Assembly (NCBI GenBank): GCA_030142905.1
Contig: JASJOG010000017.1
Coordinates: 1,674,001-1,738,000 of the forward strand
DNA: 64,000 nucleotides
Source of the DNA: Heliopora coerulea
Taxonomy: Eukaryota > Cnidaria > Anthozoa > Scleralcyonacea > Helioporidae
Reading direction: 5' to 3'
Positions 40,701 through 45,026 of this stretch are shown here, one piece after another. A program made the translations under genes and the position numbers. The notes below the pieces were generated by a model that worked only from the letters and a program-made list of their open reading frames with translations, had not been told where the DNA came from and did no database searches. Positions within the stretch are counted from its first letter, which is position 1; each line of letters opens with the position of its first letter.

Positions 40701-41581
40701 GTTCAACCCTCCCTTCAGCAAGAACGTTAAAACTAACATTGGGAGAAAATTCCTTAACCTTGTAGATAAGCATTTCCCAACTTCAAGTAAGTTGAGCAAG
40801 ATATTCAACAGGAACACAATCAAAATAAGCTATAGCTGCATGGACAATATGAGGAGTATAATAAACAAACACAACGCACATGTATTGTCAAATCAACCAT
40901 GCACCACCACAACTGCCCCTGAGCAACGCTCCTGCAACTGCCAAATTAACGAAAACTGCCCTCTACAAGGTAATTGCCTCGACGGAAACCTTATCTACCA
41001 AGCCGACGTAACGACGACAGATGACGGGACTACAAAGAAATGGGTTCGCGGCATGACCGCGAACCCATTTAAAACCCGCTTCAATAACCATAAGAAATCA
41101 TTCCGCAACGCTAAGTATTCAAAAGAAACGGCCTTATCAAGCTACGTCTGGAAACTGAAGAATGAAAACCGGGAATACTCGATTAAATGGTCGATATTAA
41201 AGCACGCGAAAGCATATAGAAGCGGAAGCAGAAGATGCAATTTGTGCCTGGATGAAAAAATGTTCATCATGAAGACGGACCCAAAAACCCTTCTGAACAA
41301 AAGATCGGAAATCTTTGCAAAGTGCCGCCACCGAAACAAACACTGCCTTCGAAACATTCATTATACCGCGAACACAGAATGACGTCAAAACATTCCAAGG
41401 AACTTACCTAACAACTTGTATATAAGAGCAATCGGACCGAATTTTCTTTCCAGTTGTCTGAAGATCGTCTACGGGCGTGAAACTAATAGTAACAACGAAC
41501 ATCCTTTGGTAACATTTTATCTATTTTGCTCTATCTTCCAGGATATTGAGCACTTTTAGAATCGTCGATAAATCATTCGAC

Positions 41582-41612
<31 letters not shown>

Positions 41613-42227
41613 TAATTACCAATCTTCTACTAAAATTACTGTCGGGAGCCATCTTAAAGGATAACTTTGTCTTATTATGTAGGAGATTTTGTTTGCCGAA
41701 GAGGCGAAGTAGGACGCGAAATGTACATCGTCAATCGTGGAAGATTGGAAGTTGTCTCTGAGGATGGTTGCAACGTTTTATGCAGTTTAGAGACTGGAAG
41801 TTACTTCGGTGAAATCAGTATTCTCGATCTTGGAGGACGCCAGGGCAACCGTCGGACAGCCTCGGTTAGATCCGTCGGGTATTCGGATCTGTTTCAGTTA
41901 TCGAAGCAAGATCTGATGGAAGTTCTCGAAGATTACCCTGAAGTGAAGGGAAAAATAGAGAAAAATGCTCGGGAGAAGCTAGAACGAGATAGGCAGCGCA
42001 AGGCTTCCGACGAAGGTCATCAGTATACCATTGAAATTCGGACATCTTCGCAGAAAAGCACGGAAGAACTGACCAAGCAGGTGGAAATTTTGAAAAAGTC
42101 TAATGCTGAGCTTGCGCAAGAATTATTCCATATGAAGAGTGTGTACGATGAACGTATTGCCAACTTAGAATCAGTGCTAAGCCTCGTCCTAACGAGGCGC
42201 GGGAATGAGTTCAGCACAAGATCGTAA
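10244..42227 (+). CDS. CNGA-like: Cyclic nucleotide-gated cation channel, alpha-type subunit (whole gene)
   Basis: Plasma-membrane tetrameric cation channel subunit opened by cGMP or cAMP, used in sensory transduction. The coding exons 10244-10400, 16675-17349, 20893-21246 and 41683-42227 join in matching phase to 577 codons (576 aa). Visible in order: a short N-terminus ending in LDPTG-NTLYYW; S1-S3; the S4 region with [11 protein letters not shown]; the family signature HWNACIYF; the pore helix [12 protein letters not shown]6 [13 protein letters not shown]; a C-linker with WFDYLW; the cNMP-binding domain with FGEIS (437-441) and RRTA (R453/T454, ligand contacts in the family); and a C-terminal coiled coil (about 525-567). 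The filter residue after TTIG is V259, where CNGA subunits have Glu. The start is inferred (see exon 1). Introns are 6.3, 3.5 and 20.4 kb; the last one is full of transposons. It converges with the RFX gene. Confidence 0.9.
10655..10692. repeat. (TA)n microsatellite
   Basis: Uninterrupted alternating TA tract just left of the 10.8-kb foldback. Confidence 0.9.
10770..10930. repeat. Foldback element with hammerhead-like arms
   Basis: The left arm ('cgaaatgaacttaaaatgtctt', 'gtcgctactcggagtttcacgc') is repeated in inverse orientation on the right ('gcgtgaaactccgagtagcgac', then 'tttcgtgtt'). The centre is short. Each arm contains, reading outward, a CTGATGA-like core, a small hairpin and GAAAC. 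Only the minus-strand arm keeps the whole core. It resembles the paired pseudo-LTR ends of Penelope-like elements. Confidence 0.65.
10800..10843 (-). ncRNA. Hammerhead-type ribozyme motif (minus arm)
   Basis: On the minus strand, CTGATGA (10838-10832) is followed by stem II CGCA/TGCG with loop TAGT, GAAA (10817-10814), stem III ACT/AGT with loop CCG, and A at the cleavage position (10805). Stem I is GCTGC against GCGAC with one C-A mismatch. A U-U pair replaces the usual G-C next to the core. This matches the type I hammerhead layout, but activity is uncertain. Confidence 0.5.
11015..11430. repeat. tRNA-derived SINE copies
   Basis: The body sequence 'ataaaagcttgagaac' to 'gatgaaatttactaata' occurs twice in direct orientation (11062-11155 and 11347-11432). 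Its front part also occurs inverted at 11015-11066. The right copy is preceded by a tRNA-like head (11260-11330). The left copy is 5'-truncated and joined to the inverted fragment. Confidence 0.7.
11260..11330 (+). ncRNA. tRNA-like head of the SINE (pol III A and B boxes)
   Basis: Contains an A-box-like 'tagtctagtggtaaaac' and a perfect B box 'ggttcgattcc' in an intact 5-bp T arm (ACGGG/CCCGT). The acceptor stem pairs at only 5 of 7 positions and the anticodon arm does not fold well. It is therefore the pol III promoter head of a SINE rather than a functional tRNA gene. Confidence 0.65.
11505..11850. repeat. Foldback repeat with 'gtttcggggcaagtccctttctc' arms
   Basis: The left arm 'aaaaatttttatttcatttcc' followed by gacgtttcgg and caagtccctttctcaag returns inverted at about 11740-11840. 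The arms are about 150 bp around a central palindrome ('attcaataaattgaat'). It is an interspersed foldback; the outward 'gaaacgtc' resembles the hammerhead-bearing foldbacks, but no CTGANGA core is present. Confidence 0.7.
12890..13100 (+). repeat. Interspersed MITE-like repeat, copy 1
   Basis: Shares with 47226-47430 the series 'gcaggagtgcttta', 'aacacgag', a hairpin with 'gtgttttagatcc', 'aataaagcacgtac' (here 'gataaagcacgtac'), and further downstream 'atatgct' and 'tttatgttttataagc'. It is short and hairpin-rich, with no coding potential. Confidence 0.7.
13490..13583. repeat. (TA)n and (GA)n microsatellite
   Basis: Alternating TA and 'catatgttata' repeats run directly into an uninterrupted (GA)n tract (13547-13583). 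Confidence 0.9.
14010..14203. repeat. ATCTAT and (TA)n microsatellite
   Basis: Degenerate 'atatctat' repeats followed by long (TA)n runs that end immediately before the hammerhead-bearing repeat. The tyrosine/isoleucine-rich ORFs here are repeat artefacts. Confidence 0.9.
14263..14308 (+). ncRNA. Type I hammerhead ribozyme, complete core
   Basis: Stem I ACTACA (14263-14268) pairs with TGTAGT (14303-14308). The core CTGATGA is 14269-14275. Stem II is GGCC/GGCC with loop CAATA (14276-14288), with the canonical G-C next to the core. GAAA is 14289-14292. Stem III is ACG/CGT with loop GTTC, and the cleavage triplet GTC ends at C14302. All invariant residues are present. The very short stem III is typical of Penelope-element and retrozyme hammerheads, which tend to act as dimers. 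Confidence 0.85.
14493..14538 (+). ncRNA. Type I hammerhead ribozyme, core-mutated copy
   Basis: Same fold as the copy 230 bp upstream, but the core reads CTGATAA: G8, which acts as the general acid, is A, and the first stem II base is also G to A. Stem I, GAAA, stem III and the GTC site (C14532) are unchanged. It is predicted to be inactive in cis. Confidence 0.75.
14540..14830. repeat. Compound microsatellite
   Basis: A run of (TA)n, (CA)n, (GTAT)n, (GCAT)n, (CTAT)n, (CTGC)n and (CATA)n blocks. Overlapping ORFs here are low-complexity artefacts. Confidence 0.9.
14861..15298 (+). other. Unrecognised 145-codon open frame
   Basis: The only longer open frame in this intronic stretch that is not simple repeat. 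It starts inside 'gggagccactggggcgcttgc', which looks like an interspersed-repeat end. The protein shows no motif I recognise, and no splice sites or neighbours support a gene. It is probably an intronic repeat fragment. Confidence 0.25.
15948..15990 (-). ncRNA. Minimal hammerhead-like motif (left arm)
   Basis: On the minus strand: stem I TTGCA/TGCAA, core CTGAAGA (position 7 is variable in hammerheads), an extra T, stem II GGCA/TGCC, GAAA, stem III AC/GT with a 2-nt loop, and A at the cleavage position. All core residues are present, but the 2-bp stem III and the bulged T make cis activity doubtful. Confidence 0.45.
16224..16266 (+). ncRNA. Minimal hammerhead-like motif (right arm)
   Basis: Inverse partner of 15948-15990: TTGCA (16224-16228), CTGAAGA (16229-16235), GGCA/TGCC, GAAA (16252-16255), ACATGT, A16261, TGCAA (16262-16266). 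The stems are unchanged; the stem II loop differs by one base. Confidence 0.45.
16675..17349 (+). CDS. CNG channel exon: S1 to pore
   Basis: Acceptor ttttcag|ga and donor atcg|gtaagt; 675 nt, phases 1 and 1. It encodes S1-S5, the pore helix and the start of S6: [63 protein letters not shown]. The residue after TTIG is GTG (Val, 17292-17294). Confidence 0.93.
17376..17650 (-). mobile_element. SINE-like element, full copy (copy A)
   Basis: On the minus strand the element runs from an (AAT)n tract (17650-17690) to 'gtgctagttgtaatagtaataat'. It contains the 110-bp segment 'tgaaatgtgcaatgtctgtt' to 'ccttagttgggtggtgtg' shared with 24051-24157, 28622-28769 and 35608-35637. The other copies are 5'-truncated, and all sit in or beside (AAT)n tracts. 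This fits a non-autonomous element copied by target-primed reverse transcription. No pol III boxes are evident. Confidence 0.65.
18100..19260 (-). pseudogene. Decayed LINE reverse transcriptase (antisense)
   Basis: Minus-strand frames read: [20 protein letters not shown] (YADD site lost); [54 protein letters not shown]; and [12 protein letters not shown] near 18150-18220. This is the usual order of the C-terminal half of a jockey/CR1-type RT and its tail. It has many stops and frameshifts. It lies in CNG intron 2. Confidence 0.6.
19962..20078. repeat. Inverted repeat with TGACGTCA on both arms
   Basis: 'gtgatagaaacataaatgac' and 'gtcatttcaac' return inverted as 'ttgaaatgacgtcattcatg' and 'tttctatcac' around an 'aatacgaggcgcatccgagtg' centre. 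Each arm holds the palindrome TGACGTCA (CRE-like). A similar arm fragment is at 58538-58573. It is probably a MITE end pair. Confidence 0.65.
20893..21246 (+). CDS. CNG channel exon: S6, C-linker, start of cNMP domain
   Basis: Acceptor tatctag|gt; donor ccag|gttcgg, which is a weak consensus. Length 354 nt, phases 1 and 1. It encodes [13 protein letters not shown] (S6), then [21 protein letters not shown] and [17 protein letters not shown]. The downstream open frame beyond 21246 is intronic read-through. Confidence 0.92.
21540..21905. repeat. Degenerate (CTA/GCT) trinucleotide tract
   Basis: Long degenerate trinucleotide repeat. The Ala/Thr-rich open frames on both strands are artefacts. It leads into the (AAT)n tract at 21906-21960 that carries LINE copy 1. 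Confidence 0.7.
21961..24045 (+). pseudogene. R2/R4/Dong-type LINE, copy 1 (5'-truncated)
   Basis: Begins inside the RT, directly after (AAT)n. Order of motifs: [53 protein letters not shown] (RT active site) and YKYLGIL. The CCHC knuckle follows (C-x2-C-x8-H-x4-C, from about 23402), then the restriction-like endonuclease (ARKPD...IIDF...) and the typical end [10 protein letters not shown] at 23968. One in-frame TGA at 23207-23209 interrupts it, and GIFQGDS has become EIFQRDS. The 3' UTR ends 'tgtgcgagaaca' before (AAT)n. A long frame at 21827-23209 includes repeat-derived residues at its start. Confidence 0.85.
24051..24157 (+). mobile_element. SINE-like element, copy B (5'-truncated)
   Basis: 'gttccctgaaatgtgcaatg' to 'gtgtgtgagttgt', followed by a long (AAT)n tail. 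It sits immediately 3' of LINE copy 1 in the same microsatellite. Confidence 0.75.
24158..24512. repeat. (AAT)n / (AAT)nAAAT minisatellite
   Basis: About 355 bp of AAT repeats with regularly spaced extra A (units of 10-19 bp ending in AAAT). The poly-Asn, poly-Ile, poly-Tyr and poly-Leu ORFs on both strands are artefacts. The tract is the tail of SINE-like copy B and the insertion site of LINE copy 2. Confidence 0.95.
24513..25131 (+). mobile_element. 5' UTR of LINE copy 2, with internal tandem repeats
   Basis: Contains about 2.5 tandem units of roughly 70-75 bp ('aggtggg...ctctgatttcaaaaccaggg'), then 'gacgtgaatggggttgatctg' and 'cccggtcgtaatcatg', which match the region before the ORF of copy 5 (35935-36035). 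Confidence 0.7.
25132..28497 (+). pseudogene. R2/R4/Dong-type LINE, copy 2 (full length, decayed)
   Basis: N-terminal part 25132-25845: [16 protein letters not shown] (SANT/Myb-like), [25 protein letters not shown], and an acidic linker with a 12-residue tandem duplication ([11 protein letters not shown]). Stops then break 25846-26244. The RT continues in 26245-26919 ([26 protein letters not shown]) and, after a frameshift, 26864-27934 ([28 protein letters not shown]). A further shift leads to 27979-28497 with the nuclease ([19 protein letters not shown]) and the end [11 protein letters not shown]. Its 3' end again abuts (AAT)n (28588-28621). Confidence 0.85.
28622..28786 (+). mobile_element. 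SINE-like element, copy C, with (AAT)n tail
   Basis: Starts at 'aaatccattttaatgggaaa', a point inside copy A, so it is 5'-truncated. It ends 'gtgtgcgagttgt' plus (AAT)5. LINE copy 3 begins directly after this tail. Confidence 0.75.
30222..30460. repeat. Inverted repeat nested inside the Tigger element
   Basis: 'cagaccgaaaattgtcatc' and 'aagttggaacaagaaacaga', with 'caagttgaaaaacggtaat', return inverted around 'ctgtttcgtctgatgatgac'. Arms are about 110 bp, with small unpaired insertions. A foldback element inserted in the transposon, with an outward 'cgaaatattaccg' border. Confidence 0.8.
30625..30954 (-). pseudogene. pogo/Tigger transposase C-terminal remnant
   Basis: The minus-strand frame contains [16 protein letters not shown] and [11 protein letters not shown], the usual region after the DDE domain in Tigger-like transposases, followed by an acidic tail ([14 protein letters not shown]). 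The catalytic DDD part is absent, replaced or deleted on the right (30955-31200). Confidence 0.7.
33096..33149. repeat. (AAT)n microsatellite between LINE copies 3 and 4
   Basis: 'gataataataat...' tract. The 3' end of copy 3 lies on its left and 5'-truncated copy 4 starts at its right edge. Confidence 0.9.
33150..33448 (+). pseudogene. R2/R4/Dong-type LINE, copy 4 (3' end only)
   Basis: Only the last 71 codons remain: [26 protein letters not shown] and [12 protein letters not shown], stop at 33362-33364. The 3' UTR ends 'accgtgcgaagaga' followed by (AAT)n at 33449-33474. A severe 5' truncation that starts exactly at the microsatellite. Confidence 0.85.
33475..34075 (+). mobile_element. Probable LINE 5' UTR fragment
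   Basis: Non-coding 600 bp with 'aggtgggcaagatgttttgg', 'gtaacctcacctaagg' and 'agcccaaggacaag', resembling the style of the 5' UTR of LINE copy 2 ('aaggtaactcacctaatgg', 'agcccacctaggagaagg'). It lies between two (AAT)n tracts and no ORF follows, so it is a truncated relic. The assignment is tentative. Confidence 0.4.
34103..34735. mobile_element. Non-autonomous TIR element (hAT-like MITE)
   Basis: The ends are inverted: left 'gtgcaccggatagtg' plus 'tactatccggccggatacc'; right 'cactatccggccggatac' plus 'caatgcaccc'. Subterminal 'atccggccggatacc' words are repeated on both sides. No transposase ORF. It is inserted in an (AAT)n tract, which hides any target duplication. hAT is my guess from the end sequence. 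Confidence 0.65.
34736..34782. repeat. (AAT)n microsatellite
   Basis: Uninterrupted AAT repeat between the TIR element and LINE copy 6. Confidence 0.95.
34783..35488 (+). pseudogene. R2/R4/Dong-type LINE, copy 6 (3' part)
   Basis: Starts at the knuckle, directly after (AAT)n (DHLISGC), and stays open to the stop at 35315-35317. The nuclease part is clean: [23 protein letters not shown] carries the PD..D pattern, followed by [16 protein letters not shown] and [12 protein letters not shown]. It belongs to the copy 3 lineage. The 3' UTR runs to (AAT)n at 35489. Confidence 0.85.
35489..35705. repeat. Degenerate (AAT/ATG)n tract with SINE-like fragment (copy D)
   Basis: AAT and GATAAT repeats interrupted at 35608-35637 by 'ccttagttgggtggtgtgcg' plus 'agttgt', the 3' end of the SINE-like family. 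Confidence 0.85.
35706..39436 (+). pseudogene. R2/R4/Dong-type LINE, copy 5 (full length, youngest)
   Basis: The 5' UTR includes 'gggctactaccttgttgtgg'. The first long frame 35914-37584 has the SANT/Myb-like [31 protein letters not shown], an acidic linker, and the RT start [16 protein letters not shown] and [16 protein letters not shown] one-base shift near 37575 leads to 37592-38089 ([34 protein letters not shown]). A second shift near 38070 restores the first frame in 38086-39084 ([13 protein letters not shown], knuckle [28 protein letters not shown]). After one TAG (39082-39084) it continues to [10 protein letters not shown] at 39366. The knuckle spacing H-x3-C lacks one residue. Only two shifts and one stop in about 3.4 kb. 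Confidence 0.88.
39437..39800. repeat. (AATAATGAT)n and related microsatellite
   Basis: Tail of LINE copy 5: AAT with regular GAT, then degenerate GAT/GGT triplets. The ORFs here are artefacts. Confidence 0.9.
40348..40631 (-). mobile_element. Inverted arm of the Penelope-like element
   Basis: Reverse complement of 40926-41209, nearly identical. Read on the minus strand it gives the GIY-YIG segment with the YIG motif intact ([18 protein letters not shown]). Its inner end (40631) directly abuts the plus-strand ORF fragment. The result is a fold-over of two copies with a 294-bp spacer. Confidence 0.85.
40633..41382 (+). pseudogene. Penelope-like element ORF, C-terminal GIY-YIG part
   Basis: Open from 40633 to the TGA at 41380-41382 (250 codons incl. 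stop), without an RT upstream. It contains [20 protein letters not shown] and [14 protein letters not shown], a Cys-rich block [15 protein letters not shown], and the GIY-like [13 protein letters not shown]. Next are [31 protein letters not shown] and the C-terminal [11 protein letters not shown] / [11 protein letters not shown]. These are typical of the endonuclease end of Penelope-like retroelements. The YIG motif is replaced by WVRG through a small palindrome (41041-41067). The RT half is missing, so it is dead. Confidence 0.75.
41453..41496 (+). ncRNA. Type I hammerhead ribozyme 3' of the Penelope-like ORF
   Basis: Stem I GTTGT (41453-41457) pairs with ACAAC (41492-41496). Core CTGAAGA 41458-41464; stem II CGTC/GGCG with loop TACG (one G-U pair), flanked by a T-T mismatch; GAAA 41479-41482; stem III ACT/AGT with loop AAT; cleavage after A41491 (GTA). 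All invariant core residues are present. Penelope-like elements are known to carry such minimal hammerheads in their pseudo-LTRs. It lies 187 bp upstream of the last CNG exon, in sense. Confidence 0.8.
41683..42227 (+). CDS. CNG channel last exon: cNMP domain and coiled coil
   Basis: Acceptor tatgtag|ga; stop TAA at 42225-42227. It encodes [29 protein letters not shown] and [17 protein letters not shown], completing the cNMP-binding jelly roll. A heptad-rich tail follows ([20 protein letters not shown]) like the CLZ trimerisation coil of CNGA subunits. A possible poly(A) signal AATAAA lies near 42834. Confidence 0.93.
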
Positions 42228-44319
42228 TTATTACAGTAGAATTGTTTTTAGTGTCATCCTCAGGATACAAAAATTTTGCTATGTAGGTATTTTTGAAAAG
42301 TTATTGGACACCATCTCCATAAAATGTCGGCCAGTCATCAAGTCAAAAAGGGAGATCGACAACTGAATGTCTTAAGGCGATGTTAGTCCAACCGACTTTC
42401 AATGACAGTTTGCGACACAAGTTATGCCGCCCAAAACATTGGAAGGCATAAATCTTTTATTCAAGTTGATTTGCATTACGTGTAAAATCATTCTATGTAA
42501 CATCACCTTAATTGAGAAGAGTGCCTTAATGCCAATATAGGTTACCATATTATAGTATTGGAGCTCTTAAACCTACATCCCCGCGCCCCTTGTTCAATGT
42601 TTATCTATTGTTTTCCCGAAGTCCTGCAAAACGGTTAACGATTTACAACAACATTGAATGGGGGGAGGAGGTTTGGGATAAGGATAAACTAATTATGAGC
42701 AAGTCTAAATTTAAGGAGACGGCCTCAACTGTTTTGACCAAGATTGGAGATTAACAACTATATTCTATTTTATATTATCACATCATGTAATTTTTTTACA
42801 CTTTAAGAATAATAGTTTAAATGTCTCTCTAGAATAAAGAAGTATAACTTAAGTTATTAATTAATTGATAACTAAGGGTCTAAAAAGTCTTATATTAATG
42901 TTAATATTCTCTATAGTAAGATGAGAATAGATAAAAATTGTTTGATACCAAAAAAGATGGCGGATAGAACAGTTAACCATAATTCTTTACAACCAGTTGA
43001 CTTTATATTATGCTGAAGTGTAGGAAGATAGGGGTTCAAAAAGATTAAAGTAAGGAAGATGAGAAGTTTTACTTATCTCATGATACACCCACAATTCATT
43101 GTTTCAACAGAAGCGTTAAATCCTTTAGTCCAGTCATTAGTACTCAGTAGTGTGATAACGACTTATCACACTGCTCTCCTTTGAAATCAGTATGATAAAC
43201 ACTTATCGTTTACTAATGAGTGAATATTTTAATTTCTAACGACAAACGTCTCTTCGACCTTAAATTGTAAAAAAAAGGCCATTTCGTTGTAGGTGAGTGA
43301 TGAGATAAGGTGGTTAATAAATGTCCACTTGTGAGATAAAGGATTTAACATCGCTCGCGAAGTTTGAACGTCCACTCGGGGCCTACGGCCTCTCGTGGCT
43401 GTTAAACTTTACTTGCGATGTTAAATCCTTTATCACATTCGTAACCATTGATTAACCCTTACTTAACTCATACTAGCATGTTAAACATTCTTCAGTCCTT
43501 TTTAGATTTTGCTTAACTTTGCTAAGCATAGTGGCTAATTGAATGTAGTATATTATTTTTTGGTGTAATCGATTGCATTTGATACTTTCGTTTAAACATC
43601 AGATCAGATGTATTTTTATAGTCATCATAATGATAGTGCCAGAGAAACAGTTCAACTCGTGGACCAGGGCAATGTGGTGAAATGATAAATGGCACACTAT
43701 GTAATGTAGTAATACGCTGTAATGATGATTGCAACTAGTTTTAAATAATCGAAAATTCCGTCTGCAGTACTGAGCAATTTACACGCACATAATGAATCGG
43801 AGATGCTGGCCACTCGAGATTCTTTTTGTATTTAACGTAGTCTAACCAAATTTTACCGACTTCAACTGAATTAAGTTCATTTTTACATTTGACCACCAGA
43901 ACATGTAAATTTTTCTACCTCTCATATTTTTAATGTTGCAAGGAAAAATATTGTAAAATAGCAGCAGCACGCTTTTGTACGGTTTGGAAATCTTACGACA
44001 AAACCAATTTACGTCTTCTTCTTTCGTTTATTTTCATAGACTTGCCTAATATTTGTGCTTGATATTAAGCTCGACTTTTTATTTCTATTTGGCTTTGTTT
44101 TATGGCCATGGTTTTGTTGTTATTTCATCATGCTGTGCAAGAGAGCTCGAGTACTAAATATTCTTCAGTTGATATAAAAGTCTTGACTTTCGGTATGACG
44201 GATATAGAATTCTCCACGAATCTTTGCTTTACAATACTACTTCCTGTAAAGCTTATTTTAATATTTCGAAATTTATTTATATTTATGATCTTTAAAATTG
44301 AAAATTATAAGTTTGTCTA
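42228..44319. other. Convergent intergenic region
   Basis: Between the stop of the CNG gene (+) and the stop of the RFX gene (-). Possible poly(A) signals are AATAAA near 42834 for CNG, and on the minus strand AATAAA at 44277-44272 for RFX. An inverted repeat at about 43340-43435 ('ttaacatcgctcgcgaagtt' with 'aactttacttgcgatgttaa') is MITE-like. No other gene is visible. Confidence 0.55.
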
Positions 44320-45026
44320 TCATTGGGCACCCAACATCGTTGGCTGTGGGACTACATGCTCCCCAAGAACTCGGCTATGAAACCGACGGTCGTAACCCTG
44401 ATGACCAGTAAATTGTCCTTCACGGTATCGCCCGTTATTTTCAGGATAAAGATTTCGCGTATACATCGGGCTTCCGGAGACAACGGATGGCGAGATTAAA
44501 TACCTGCCGGGATAAGGTGGGTTGTCTTGCCTTGCATACTGGGTATAACTCTTCAAGTCAGTCGGAGAACAAGCATCATTCATTGAACCATACATTCCAC
44601 CATAAAGCATATTCTGACCACCAACAATACCGTAAGGAGAGGAGGGAATAGTGGTCAAGCCCCTCGTCGAGAGATAGGTATTGAGAGTTGCTTGGGAATT
44701 ATTAGTTCCAAGATGCAGAAAAGATCTACTTTCAGTGGTCCTGCTTGCCATGCCAGGGGATTCACTATTGTCCGATGTTGAGACGTTATTAGCTTGATGG
44801 CGGTGCTCTGAGACAGGATTTACAACGGGCACGTGAGCAGAAGGGGTATCTGGATATGGTTCAGGGTAAGCGTCTGCATATGTTGGACTCTTGATCACAG
44901 AATCACTGGAATCTTGTCTCCGTGGTGTGATCGGCTCATTATCTGACGAAATGGAGGGTGATTGGTCGGCTTCCTCTATAACTTCAATGTCGCATACGTC
45001 TTGTACATCCATGTCCTCAGTAGTTG
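44320..45026 (-). CDS. RFX4-like last exon
   Basis: 707 nt to the stop at 44320-44322; acceptor cttccag|ca. Disordered tail rich in Ser, Pro, Tyr and Gly (e.g. [16 protein letters not shown]), as in RFX4/RFX6 C-termini, with an acidic start [12 protein letters not shown]. Confidence 0.93.
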
